Assembly (NCBI GenBank): GCA_027186245.1
Contig: CP114495.1
Location: 8,486,501 to 8,550,500 of the forward strand
Source: Coriaria nepalensis
Taxonomy: Eukaryota; Streptophyta; Magnoliopsida; Cucurbitales; Coriariaceae
DNA: 64,000 nt
Direction: 5' to 3'
Part shown: positions 23,101-33,996 of the stretch, in pieces
How positions within the stretch are numbered: the stretch's first letter is position 1
How the letters are laid out: each line of letters opens with the position of its first letter
Notes under the pieces: model-generated
What the model was told of the DNA's origin: nothing
Database searches by the model: none
The model's input: only the letters and a program-made list of their open reading frames with translations
Program-made: the position numbers and the translations under genes

Positions 23101-25380
23101 AAACATGTACTATAATACTACGTAGTTTGTACTACAAGAATAGATTCTTTTAGATGTTGGGTAGCAACTTTTCTTCTTCTTCTTTCCATATTTTCTCATT
23201 TTTTATATGTATATATATATTATAGTATTCAACATGTATGGCCTCCACACTTGGTGGGAAGAGGATCATTTCTATGTATTGTTCAACTTTAATTTCGACA
23301 TGATTGTTGTCTTAGGAAAGAGATGTTAGCACTTGAGACTTAAGAATTTCATAGGAAACCAACTAGTTTAACAAAAGTAGGAATATTATATATAAAAGCA
23401 AAATTAAATAAACATATAAACAAATTATGTATAAGTTAGGATAAAATTAATACGGACACCGCGTATGGCCAAGATGAGAATGATGGATTGGAGGTTGACA
23501 GGAGGTAGAGCTCGATCCTCTCAATTTGAATCAAAATTGGGAAGTTTCTAGTTCTAGTTGACATCAAACCACTTCGTTTTGTACGTGATCAAATATCCAA
23601 GGATAGCATCAAAATACTATAAAGCTCATCATACACTTGCAAGACTTTTTCATGAAATCAGTAAAATACGTTTTAAAACGTGAAATATATTTTAAAAAAC
23701 GTACCCAAACAAGCCCATAGATGCTTATGCTTTTATTATATGGTTGTATATTGTAATATTATTCCAATAGAGAAAACAAAGTTTAAAAGTAAAAAGTGCT
23801 AAAAATAAATAAGTAAAATAGTTAAGAAAAGAAGGAAAGGCACTTGAGATGCGAACTACAATAATCCAACAAAATAGAAAAAGTTGAAAGAGAGAAAAAG
23901 AATGTTGTTTCTTTTAAGTGAAGCAAAAAATTAGGAAAGAGATAAGAGATCAGAAAAAAAAAAACAAAACAAAACAAAAAGCTTTCAATTTAGGTCACTT
24001 TCAAAAAGGGTGTCTAGTGTTGTGTTTGATGCCATAGAAAATGCTATAATCTAATGCAAAATCCCATCTAAAACAAGCCAGACGGCTAAAATAAAGTTAA
24101 GTTTTAGGTTAATTAATTTTTTAATTATGCTTAATTTGATTTTTTTATAAATTAGTCTATTTGTAATATTCTATCATCTTTTAATAGTTAGAAATAAAAT
24201 TCAGATTACTGAAACTGTAAGCAACAATTATATTATTATTTTATCTATAATCTTTTATTATTTTAACATTTCTTCTATATTAATTAATTATTTTCATTTA
24301 AATCCAAAAATCCTATTTTTATTTAAATGAAAAATTTATGGGGAAAAAAAAAATTCGGCCCGATTTCTCAGAAAAAAAAGGATCAAAATAATTTGGTTTT
24401 TTATGAGAAAGATGAATCGAAACCAAATATTTTCACCAAATATTTAAATATAATCAAATTTTCATTATAAACTCAACCAGATCGATTTTGTTCTTCTCTA
24501 GAAAAACCGAATCTGATTTATCTTTTTCCTTAAGATGACCTGAGATCCCAAATAAATAATAATAATAATAATTCTATATAGATAGATAGATTTACTTATT
24601 AGTTCATGTGTAGTGTGATTTATACAAATTTATCCCTATGAAATTTTCTTGTCCCCTTATAGTTTAAACGAAACTTTATAGTTCCTCTGATCATTTTATT
24701 ATCATTCTTTCATCTTTAGTTTATTTTTATTTTTATTTTTCTTCTTTATTAATTTATTATTCTATTTTATAATCCAACTTCTTATTTTTTTATTTTTGAA
24801 AAAAAAAATAATATTAAAAAATGTAAACCCAATCCGATTTCTTGGGAAAAACAATTGATCGAAACAATCTATCTCTTTTTGCAAGAAATCATTCAAAGTG
24901 ATCATGTTTTCTTTATGAGGTATCCAAATCGAATCGGTCATTTCTTCATGAGGAACTCGATCAGATTGATCCAATTATTCACGAAGAACAAGATCTGATC
25001 GATTCGATTTTTTCTCGCGAAGAGTTGGATCTAATTGAACTAGAAAAAAAAATTTTGATCGATTTCTCACCAAAAAAAAGATATTTTTGATTGTTTTTTA
25101 TATATATTATATATTATTTTTTTCTAAAAATGAAAAATAAAAAGTTAGATTATAAAATATAATAATAAATCAATAAGGGACAAAAATATAAATAATGAAA
25201 TATTACAGATAAAAGAATAATAAAAAAATGACCAGGTGGATTAAAAAGTCTAATTTGAACTACTTATGGATTAAGAAATTACGAAAAGACTACACGGAGC
25301 CAAATTTATATAAATCGTATTATACATGGACTAAAAAGTGAATTTACAATATATATATATGTATTTCCTATTGGTATGTG
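20133..25380. other. AT-rich gene desert with retroelement-like debris
   Basis: No gene supported. Retroelement-LTR-like text appears at about 20830-21090 and 22000-22220. The block at 24350-25080 is made of degenerate repeats of GATCNGATTNGATT and TTCTCGCGAAGA motifs, shared with 17450-17700. Poly-A/T runs and short microsatellites are common. Confidence 0.45.
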
Positions 25381-26000
25381 ATTAGGAAGATTTTGTGCGA
25401 TAAGGCCATATCATTGGTCAAAACAAAAGCTTCGATTGGAGAAGAGAAGTTGGGCATGATTCGAAACAAGTTGACCCAAGCCACTTAGGCTAAGAGTCCA
25501 CAGAAAATTAGAGGACGTACGGCCCCAAGGCGAGCCCAAGGTCGCCCATAGTCGAGTCCAATGAAACCTTAGGCCATCCCACTTGAGTCGTGCCCAAGGC
25601 CTGCCTGGGATGAACTCATGAAGCCCCGACCCATACCACTTGAACTGAGGATGTCGTTGACCTCAGATTGAACTGAGGATGTCGTTGACCCTAGTCCATC
25701 TTGCGGATTTGACTTATTTTGGGTCTATGATAGGAAACTGTTGATGTCAAGAATCTCCCTAGCTGATCTTATGGACCTCTCTCTCTTTACTGATCAACTG
25801 AGTCGAAGGTAAAAGGATAAAGATGAAGTGTACTTTATGGCTTGTACCTCAAACGTTTAGGAGGATAAAGAACATGCTTTTAAGGTGGGAGTTGATCATG
25901 CCATGTAAGAATCTGAGCAGAAGTAAGTGAAGCTTAATCCTCTAACCGAGCGAGGCACAAACCAACATAAGGGGCCACGTGTATAAGAGCACATGAATTG
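25381..26000. mobile_element. Probable LTR-retrotransposon fragment
   Basis: A block of distinctly higher GC than its surroundings, with sharp edges and no coding. It is rich in GGCC/GCCC words (GGCCCCAAGGCGAGCCCAAGG) as in many plant gypsy-type LTRs. A 28 bp unit (TTGAACTGAGGATGTCGTTG...) is tandemly duplicated at 25640-25690. No partner LTR is visible, so the class is inferred. Confidence 0.4.
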
Positions 26001-27553
26001 TCCTCTGATTATTTATCAACATTTAAAAAGAAAATTTATGTGTCTGATTCCTATATTACATTACACGACTTTCTCAAATGGATCAGTTACAAACCGAGAA
26101 TTTTTCTAATAAACAGTGTTTAATAAATCTACAAGTAACAATGTTTAAACTAACCAATATATTACATTACGTCTAATGAAAGTGGACAGTTTAAATATGT
26201 TAGGTATATAGTAAATAGAATTTTTAGTAATCCGTAAGAGATAGTAAACTTTAAAAATCAGAAATAGTAAGTAGAAAGATAGAATACGTTGTGCATAATT
26301 TATAGAAACAGATTACGTAGAAAATAGAAAATAGAATAATAAATAGTCTAAAAAAAAAAAAAAGAATACAGAACAATATTTGTAAGTAGTTTAGGATCTG
26401 AATATGCAAACACAAACAGAATATTAAGCAACATAGAAATCCTAAACAAAATCGGGAATACTGTAAAATAGAATTGAAATGGAGAAGACATATTTGCAAA
26501 TCGAAATGACGGTAGGAAAAATTATCTGGGACTTTTACGGTTTACTTAAAGCATATTTACATCTTTCTTAATGTTAAGATGCTTTGATATCGGTTTCTCG
26601 GAATATAATGGAGAATAAATTAAGAAGTAGTTGAACCATTATTAATTCCGATGAAATCTTTTCTATCCGAATGCTATCACACTGAATTTAAAGTTATAGA
26701 GGAGAAAACAAATATAAGAGAGTATTTATTTTTGATATGAATATGCCAGTTTATTGTATTTAAGTGAACGAGGAAAATTACGATAAATTAATTAATTATA
26801 TATTAAATTATTTATTACAGAAAATTAAAATAGGAATTATCGAATTTATCATTCAAATTTTAATTATTTTCCAACAAAATTGGATCAGCAAAAAGCTGAG
26901 ATATTATTTGTGCAAAGAAGAGCAGTAGCTAATGAAGAAGAAAAAAAAGAGAACTTTAACTTTCTTTCTGACCAAACAACCCTACTTGGTTCAACACCCT
27001 TTACTGGTTTCTCTCTTTCCCATTGCCCTTCGTGTACTGTCACCACATCCACCTAAACAAACACATAATACAGGGTAAACTCCATCTCTCTTTCTCTCTC
27101 TCATCTCCCAAAAATATCAAGGCTAAAAATTCCAAGTAAATTCCCCCAACAAGACCCCTCTTGGAATTTGGTCTTTTTATTGAAGAGAAAATATTAGAAA
27201 GAAGAGGAAGAAAGAAAATATTCATAAAAAAAAAAAAGAAAAAAAAAAGAAAAGGGATTGTGATTAATGATTATGATTTTGCCGCTTTGCCTTGTCATTG
27301 TGGTCAAGCGAGTCATCACTTAATGCCCTGTTTGGTCAATGCCTATATACACCACATAAAAGAGACAACTATGAAAAGCTGTGTGGAGGAGACAGACAAA
27401 GAGGTGAGAGGGAAACAAGAAAGAGAGAGAGAAATGGGTTAGTCTTCTAATGGAAATGAACTTTACCCATCTGGGTCTGATTTAGATTTTTCAATCATGG
27501 TGTGTTTTTATTTATTTAAATTTCTATTGTTTAGGTGATCATCATCATCATCA
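26001..27553. other. Intergenic and TCP promoter region
   Basis: No gene seen from 26.0 to 26.9 kb. From about 26.9 kb onward GC rises and pyrimidine-rich blocks appear, consistent with promoter and 5' leader of the TCP gene. A purine-rich tract (GAAAGAAGAGG, A runs) lies at 27185-27255. Confidence 0.4.
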
Positions 27554-28033
27554 ATGGTAGTGATGGAAAAATGGAATGGAAGGAGGAAAAGAAGCTGCTT
27601 TACGGAGAGGAATAAGAGGCATACAATTTGCTCAATTTAAGAAAAAAAGCTGGAAGAAGAAACTCACTACACTTTGAGTCTGGATCCTCAAAGATACCAT
27701 CTTCATCATTATCCACTACTCCACCACCATCATCTTCTAAAACAAGGAGGAGAAGAGGAAGAGGAAGAGGAAGAAGAAGACCTAGACCAAGACCAAGACC
27801 AAGACCAGGAACACCACAAACGCCGGCGGGAGCACCACCACCTTCCGCCGCCCCACCAACAGTATCAACAACCACTTCAACCTTTCAACATTAATCCATC
27901 AAACGCACAAATCGAAAATGACTATGCAGCTATAGAACCTCACCCACCATTATCCCTCAAAAGACACTCTTTTTCTTCTCCTCCTCCTCCTCCTTCCATT
28001 TTCTCTGATCAAAGCATCGAATATGCTCGTAAA
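27554..28033 (+). promoter_or_regulatory. TCP 5' leader with uORF and long open in-frame stretch
   Basis: An upstream ORF starts at ATG 27554 (after a CAT repeat), encodes 28 residues and stops at TAA 27638-27640. The same frame is then open without any ATG for more than 120 codons, straight into the TCP coding frame. This leader is full of trinucleotide-like tracts (CATCAT, GAAGAGGAA, GACCAA) and would read as His/Glu/Asp/Gln-rich protein. I treat it as 5' UTR because the first in-frame ATG is 28034. Confidence 0.5.
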
Positions 28034-29263
28034 ATGGCAGACACCCATCATCACCTTCGCCAACAGTCAAGATTGGGGATAAGAACCACTTCCACCACCG
28101 CTGGAGGCGGCGGCGGCGGCGGCGGTGGAGGGGAGATAGTGGAGGTACAAGGCGGCCACATTGTTCGCTCAACTGGCCGGAAAGACCGACACAGCAAAGT
28201 CTGCACGGCAAAAGGACCCAGAGACCGCCGTGTCAGACTATCTGGTCACACCGCCATTCAATTCTACGACGTTCAAGACCGGTTAGGCTACGACCGGCCC
28301 AGCAAAGCCGTTGATTGGTTGATCAAAAAAGCCAAAGCTGCCATTGATGAGCTCGCTGAGCTTCCCGCTTGGAAACCCACCAATAATAATAATAACAATT
28401 CAGGAGAAGGAGGAGGCGGAACGGCAACAATGGTCGACGGTGGGTTGAGTTTTCTCCCTCCATCTTTAGATTCCGACTCCATTGCTGATACTATAAAGTC
28501 ATTTTTTCCGATGGGCGGCTCTTCGTCGGCGGAGACGGAAGCGGCGTCGAGGGCAGGGACGACTCCTTTTCAGAACTACTCACCGGATTTGCTATCGAGA
28601 AGTAATAACCAGAGCCAAGATCTAAGGCTCTCTCTACAATCATTTCAAATCCCGTCGATGCTACTTCATCAACAACAAAACGACTTGTTCTCAGGAACAG
28701 CAAACAACCCATTAGGCGGTTTGGATGGCTGGCCGGACCACCACCACCAGAACCATCAACCATCGCTATCGGCCGCCACGGGGGAGGAGAGTAGTAAATT
28801 CCGGAGAATGATTCCTTGGAACAACGGAGCTGAAACGGGTAGTAGCGGCAGTGGGCCTGGTAGTGGAGGAGGGTTGTTCGTCTTCAACACTCCTCCGCTG
28901 CAGCCTAATCAGACAGCTGCTTCACAGTCAGCACTGCCGCTGCTTTTACAGCCGTTGTTTGGTGAAAACCAAAATCAGTTCTTTTCTCAGAGGGGACCCC
29001 TTCAGTCCAGTAACACACCTTCGATTCGTGCTTGGATAGACCCGATTTCAATTCCTAGTACTACAACCGTTAATCGTAGTCATAATCATCAGAGTTATCA
29101 GATTCCTTCTGGAACAATTGATCAATCTTCGCCTTTTCCGGGTTATGGATTTGCTTCCGGGGAGTTTTGCGGGTTTAGAATTCCAGCGCGAATTCACGGT
29201 GAGGAGGAGCATGATGGCATTTCCGACAAGCTGTCTTCTGCTTCCTCCGATTCTCGCCATTGA
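28034..29263 (+). CDS. TCP4-like: TCP4-like class II (CIN-type) TCP transcription factor
   Basis: Nuclear DNA-binding regulator of the CIN group, which in Arabidopsis restrains leaf-margin growth and promotes maturation. Intronless, 409 residues from ATG 28034, close to the usual TCP4 length. A Gly-rich stretch (about 24-33) leads to [20 protein letters not shown], then the TCP basic helix-loop-helix domain at about 48-106 ([31 protein letters not shown]). The domain carries RLSGHTA where CIN-TCPs usually have RLSAHTA. The downstream QRGPLQSS segment is encoded by the miR319 target site, which marks the miR319-controlled TCP3/TCP4/TCP10 side rather than class I. I rejected the TTG at 27674 as a start: it lacks an ATG and lies in low-complexity leader. 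A TIE/SPEAR corepressor gene, the likely protein partner, lies 7 kb downstream. 3' UTR introns are suggested near 29310-29430. Confidence 0.95.
   Translation: MADTHHHLRQQSRLGIRTTSTTAGGGGGGGGGGEIVEVQGGHIVRSTGRKDRHSKVCTAKGPRDRRVRLSGHTAIQFYDVQDRLGYDRPSKAVDWLIKKAKAAIDELAELPAWKPTNNNNNNSGEGGGGTATMVDGGLSFLPPSLDSDSIADTIKSFFPMGGSSSAETEAASRAGTTPFQNYSPDLLSRSNNQSQDLRLSLQSFQIPSMLLHQQQNDLFSGTANNPLGGLDGWPDHHHQNHQPSLSAATGEESSKFRRMIPWNNGAETGSSGSGPGSGGGLFVFNTPPLQPNQTAASQSALPLLLQPLFGENQNQFFSQRGPLQSSNTPSIRAWIDPISIPSTTTVNRSHNHQSYQIPSGTIDQSSPFPGYGFASGEFCGFRIPARIHGEEEHDGISDKLSSASSDSRH
28990..29010 (+). promoter_or_regulatory. miR319 target site in TCP coding sequence
   Basis: GAGGGGACCCCTTCAGTCCAG, in frame in QRGPLQSS. 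By eye it pairs with miR319 at all positions from 2 to 13 of the miRNA, with a G:U at position 1 and mismatches around 14-15, the pattern of TCP4-type targets. It implies post-transcriptional control by miR319. Confidence 0.9.
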
Positions 29264-31758
29264 GTCAGGAAAACAATCCAAGAATCTCTCTCTCTCGGGA
29301 TTAAGAAGAAAGGTATGATCTTCAATACCCAATTCTCAATTGCATCTACTTGTTCACTAGAATTCCTCTTTATCCAACGCTTGATCTTTCTTTTTTCTTT
29401 TTTTTTTTCTCTCTTTTGCGTATGTGCAGGGATGAGAATTTTTGGGTGGTTTTGTGTTCAATGGCTACTTTATGCATATCTTCAGGTTCTCTTTTAATTA
29501 GCTTCTATCTTTTTGGATGTAATTTTAAGTTACAGAAGTAGCTCTTAGGGAAAAAGCTCAACTCTTCATCTGGTGGATTTGCTTCTCGCTTAATTTGGTT
29601 TTCTCGTAAGACTTGTGGAAACATTCATGGCTGCTTTGATTTGATTTCATATTTCTTTTTTGTGTGATTTCTGTTGCAAAAGATGAGAGAAGTAGTTCAC
29701 CACAGAAGTTAGCTCTGTTTCCCTTAAAGGTTTATCTGGTCATGTGTTTGAAACCGATTTTTGGATGAATTGTGAGGTGAAACTGCATTTTGTGGATCAT
29801 ACGTATAATATAAACCAGAGTTATGCAAGTCCAAACTGAATTATAAACCCGAATTGGAGTCAAAAACATCAACTAGTCAACGTAAAGTGTAAATGAATTT
29901 GCGATATATTTTTCGTGATTGAACGATACTTTTAAAATAATCGACAAGACTTATTCCCTAACAAAATGGAACGAATCTTTGTATAGTATTGTGTCAGCTC
30001 CTAAGTTTGTACTGCATTTCACAGATGTGACATCTAAAAAAAAGTTTGTAGGTCTTGTCTTAGACGACTTTCTTAAGCCTGCAAAAGCAATTAGGAAAGA
30101 ATAAATAACATGACAAGATCTTCTCTCTTTCATTACATTGCTTGAGTTTTAGGGAGCATTGAAAAGAAAAGCCATTTTCCATGAACAGAAGGAACTGTTG
30201 GAATGGATAGTGTCTACAGTACTTCCACTACTTTTCCTATTTCAAAATCGGGAAACTCCTATTATTGATACTCCCTTGGTTGGGTACGTCATGTTAACTG
30301 TAGATTCGGATTCAATTCATTCTATTACAATTGTCTGCTTCAATTATGATATTAGTTATCATAATATGTTCTTAATACTGCTTTGATCTTATTCGTCTAT
30401 GATAAATCGGTCTATACTAAAAGAATGCATATTGATTTTGAAGTTTCATTAGTACTGTTGTAGGGAAAAATGGATTAATAATAGTATAGACCTGTGGGTA
30501 GGGTTAGGTTATTATACCTGTAGGTGTAGAGTATTCGTGATATTTGTACTTAAATTTGGCTTGATACTCAATCAAGTATTGAAATCATTAATCGAATTTG
30601 AATTCGTGAAATTTTGATATAAATTTTTGTTTCAATAGAATTCGATTTAAAATCATTCGAATCGTCAATGAATTTTTAAACTAATGAGTATTATTTACGA
30701 CTATATATTAAATTAAATCTTATTATAATTATTCGTAATCATAGTCTATTACATCTATACGAGAAAAATTCTCAAACTGGCCGTAAATCATGTCCATCAC
30801 ATTGTTTTAAAATATATATTAAGGATGAAGTAGGATAACATAATAGAGATTTTTAAGGATTGTTTAAACGATTGGGTAAGAGTGATTTCTTAAATTTAGT
30901 TCAGATTTAAATTTATTTATATCGAGATATTGTGAATCTAAATACTCTTCTCGAAATTTACAACACATTACTGAAAACATACGGAGAAATTACTCGACTT
31001 TCCAAAAAATAAAAATGAAATCTCACCCAGAAATTACTGGGATGAGTATGAGAAAAGGGACACATATATGATGGATAGGACCAAAAATGCTGCAAAATCT
31101 CAGTTCTTAGCTGGAATTTATCTTCTTAATTATTATTATTATTTTCTTTTTTGTTGAGAAAGTGACATTAAGTTATGAGTTGTCCTCATAAAGTATGGTT
31201 GCTGAGGGTTGCTGCAAAGCATAAATACATGGCTGAGAAATTAGGACAAGTGTAAAAAGATAGCTCGGATATCCTCCTTCTGTGGGCAATATTTATGAGT
31301 ACGTTCATTGAATGATTTCTTGGAGTCCACATAATATAATTAAAATCAGTAAAATCTAATTTCAAATCTCAACTTACAAGAATTTAGTTTGAACGATCCT
31401 ATTTCATGATATATATAGTTTACCATCAAGGGATCATCAATATTGGCCGTGTCAGCTGCCAAGGGGTAGCTCATGTGGTTGTAGAGGTTGATTCTTCCGG
31501 TGAGAGTCGGATTCTATTTTAAATATATTACTTTTAGAATAAAATAATATTTTTAACTTATCCGATAATATAATAAGATCTATCATTATCTGATATAAGA
31601 TAAGATAATATTTTCAAACAGTTCAAATCTAAAAGTTCTCAAGTTTATAAACTAGAAGATCTCAAAATAAATAAATAAAAATGAATTATTTTAAAATGTC
31701 TGAAAATATTGCACAATACGACATTTTAGTGGTTATTACAAAACATAAGGCAATCGAT

Positions 31759-31789
<31 letters not shown>

Positions 31790-31876
31790 CTGATAATTAT
31801 AAGCAGAAGATTTATTCAAGCCCAGTAATAAATTCAAGTCGATGGGCTGGATTTCTGAACAGCCCAATATTTTGTT
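29264..31876. other. TCP 3' region and intergenic DNA
   Basis: 29264 to about 29700 is likely TCP 3' UTR with one or more introns (donor-like GTATGATC near 29312, acceptor-like TGTGCAG near 29430). Beyond that I see no gene. An AT microsatellite lies at about 31761-31788. The text at 30530-30720 has repeated ATTCGAAT-like motifs and looks transposon-derived. Confidence 0.45.
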
Positions 31877-33301
31877 TCAGGCATTGGATAGAGCACATGA
31901 TCTTGTTTTGTGTTTTATTGTTCCCTTCCCATTTGACAAAGCTAGTTTCTTAGCTGAAGCGGATGATGATGCTGTTTTCAGCTCTGGTTGTATGTGATTC
32001 CTTTTGTCCATTTTGCTTCCATGTAATAATTTGGTTTGTACTTTCTTTGGAACTGTCGGGTGATCTCGGGCGCGGACTTCCCACGGGCGGGCCGCGATCC
32101 ATCGTTCTTTCCAGCTCCATCCCCAGTTTTCCTTGTCAATACTCATTGTAGCTGCTGGGCCTAGTTGTAATATTGAGTTTGCCCTCCACTGTAAAAATGT
32201 TTGCTTTGTAAGTAGTATATGTTATTTTAGTTTGAAAAATTGTACGAACATTTGTAGTGTTTCGAACCTGATGAGAGAAGGCATATGCCATTGCTCGTTC
32301 GCGACGGACTCCAGCTTCTTCTTTCTGTCGAATCCTTGAAAGAATTTCCTCCATTGTTTCAGTCCCACTACACCATTCAACCTGTTATTTTTCATTACAT
32401 ATTTGATCACGTAAGAATTCGGCACAAAACGAAAATGGCTGAAAGAGACAAAATTTTCATTTTTGTGGATCAATTTTGTAGAATTTTACAAAACTTTTTG
32501 TATTAAGAAAACCAAAGATACGAATTCAATAACATGGTAATCATGAACACATTGGTGACGAGAATGAAAGCAAGAAGATATAAAAGAATACCTCAATCTC
32601 ATGAAGCTTGGCCTCAAGCTTGAGATGATTTTGGACTCTCTTTTGCCTAAGCCGATCTTCAGTGACCATGAACAATCGGCGAAACCCAATTTCTTGCTGT
32701 ATTTTGCTCCAAGAATCTATGTAACTTAGTGCAATCAACGCTTGCTTTCTTCCCATGATATCACCTTCAATCAATTCTTGGATTCTCACCGGGAATGTCG
32801 CCAGACGCCGCTTTACGCCGTTACACCCCTTTTTTCTTGCCTACATAGTAAAACAAGAAAGACCATAAAATTGGAGTGTTAAATTTGTTTGATATTAATT
32901 TGTACTTGGTAGATAATATATATTGATCGAATGTATTATATAATTACCACGAATGCCCTAAATGCGGTTTGAATCCGGGTTGCAGCTATATGTTCAAGCG
33001 ACCTTGTACCTCCATCAGATAAGTTTTTTGTACTTGAATGTTCCTGTTTTCAAAGGTTACTAGTGTAAAAGTACATTGAAATAAATATATTAATTAAGTT
33101 TGTTGATACAACCATACTACATCAGAAATATAACAAGTCCGATCGATCTATCGATTGGTTTTGATTTAGAAGCATAAAATTCTTCTACCTCAATCGAACG
33201 TTATATATGAAAAAAATTACTCTTATTTTTTCATTTGTCCAAGCACGCTTCTTTGCTTTTCGTAGCTTAATTAGTGTCCAAAAACAGTCAGCTGGACTCA
33301 T
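31877..33301 (-). CDS. IQD: IQ67-domain (IQD) calmodulin-binding protein, divergent short form
   Basis: IQD proteins are basic, calmodulin-binding scaffolds that associate with microtubules, plasma membrane or nucleus. Five coding exons on the minus strand: 33301-33221, 33043-32948, 32840-32592, 32381-32268 and 32188-31877, all GT-AG and phase 0, giving 283 residues. It starts MSPADCFWTLIKLRKAKKRA, a typical W-plus-basic IQD N-terminus. A first IQ motif (IAATRIQTAFRAF) is at about 46-58. The conserved C-terminal half is clear: WSKIQQEIGFRRLFMV, EVEWCSGTETMEEILSRI, ERAMAYAFSHQWRAN and NWGWSWKERWIAARPWE. The second IQ motif is altered (IQELIEG where IQxxxRG is expected). The protein is shorter than most IQDs (often 400 or more residues), with a short Lys/Ser-rich tail. 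All exons are intact, so I call it a gene, with the first exon least certain. Confidence 0.87.
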
Positions 33302-33922
33302 CTTCTCCTTTTTTTCTTTTTTTTTCTTAGTATGAGAAAGCTGTAAGAAAAAAAAAAACATAAACATGAACAGTAACACTGTTAATTACCATCTACCCAT
33401 TTCAATACATCAAGCAATTGATCAAATTTACAGAAACAAATATCCAGATAGGAGATGACTTTTTATTTGTTCTTACTTAGACAAACAATTTATTAAAAAA
33501 AAAACAAAACAAAACTATAAAACATACCAGAGAAGAAGCTAGGTAACATGCATGAGTGTGTCCAATATGTGGTCTAATTAGGGCAGATGTGTAGAGAAAA
33601 CTAGTAACATACAGTCTAATAGAAGAAACCAGAAGGTGAAGTAAGATGGAAGAGATCTAGGGAGAAAGATGCATGGGCTATTTTGCTTCCTACATGGCTT
33701 GCACTTGACAACTCAACCAATATGAAGCTGCTATTTCAGCTTTCAAAGATGAGCAATCACTAATCTAAACGCTAAGATTCGTCCCCCCGCCCCAAAATAA
33801 ATAGTAATAATAATCATAAAAAAGACAAAAAAGAAAAAAGAAAAAGATGACATCTCAACCAAATTGAACTTTTTTTATGTAAAAATAAATAAAAAAAGAA
33901 AAAAAAATAATTAACATGAGAA
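33302..33922. other. IQD upstream region
   Basis: Likely IQD promoter and 5' UTR on the minus strand, with A/T-rich text and no gene. A T-rich block downstream of the tRNA (about 33880-33910, T runs on the minus strand) would serve as the RNA polymerase III terminator. Confidence 0.45.
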
Positions 33923-33996
33923 TGGTCCCGGCGGGGCTCGAACCCGCGACCTTCGGCTCATAAGACCAACGCTCTAACCAACTGAGCTACGGGACC
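33923..33996 (-). tRNA. tRNA-Ile (anticodon UAU)
   Basis: A 74-base cloverleaf on the minus strand. Acceptor stem GGTCCCG/CGGGACC, D arm GCTC...GAGC with AGTTGGTTA loop, anticodon stem TTGGT/GCCGA, anticodon loop CTTATGA, five-base variable loop, T arm GCGGG/CCCGC with TTCGAGC loop, discriminator A and no encoded CCA. Box A (TAGCTCAGTTGG) and box B (GGGTTCGAGCC) are intact, and T runs follow. The loop reading gives U34-A35-U36, an isoleucine AUA decoder. G at position 37 is unusual for an anticodon ending in U, so the isotype is less certain than the tRNA call. No intron. Confidence 0.85.

Noticed and set aside
27628..27894. Arg/Pro-rich frame in the TCP leader
   Set aside because: Starts with TTG and is a frame shadow of the simple-repeat leader.
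27674..28033. N-terminal extension of the TCP protein starting at 27674
   Set aside because: The codon at 27674 is TTG, the sequence is low-complexity, and ATG 28034 gives the normal TCP4 length. Kept only as a leader observation.
29919..30104. 61-codon plus-strand frame after the TCP gene
   Set aside because: Begins at a non-ATG codon, is short and has no recognisable domain.
31440..31515. tRNA-like AGCTCATGTGGTTGTAGAGGTT text
   Set aside because: Resembles a D-arm only; no acceptor or T stem can be formed.
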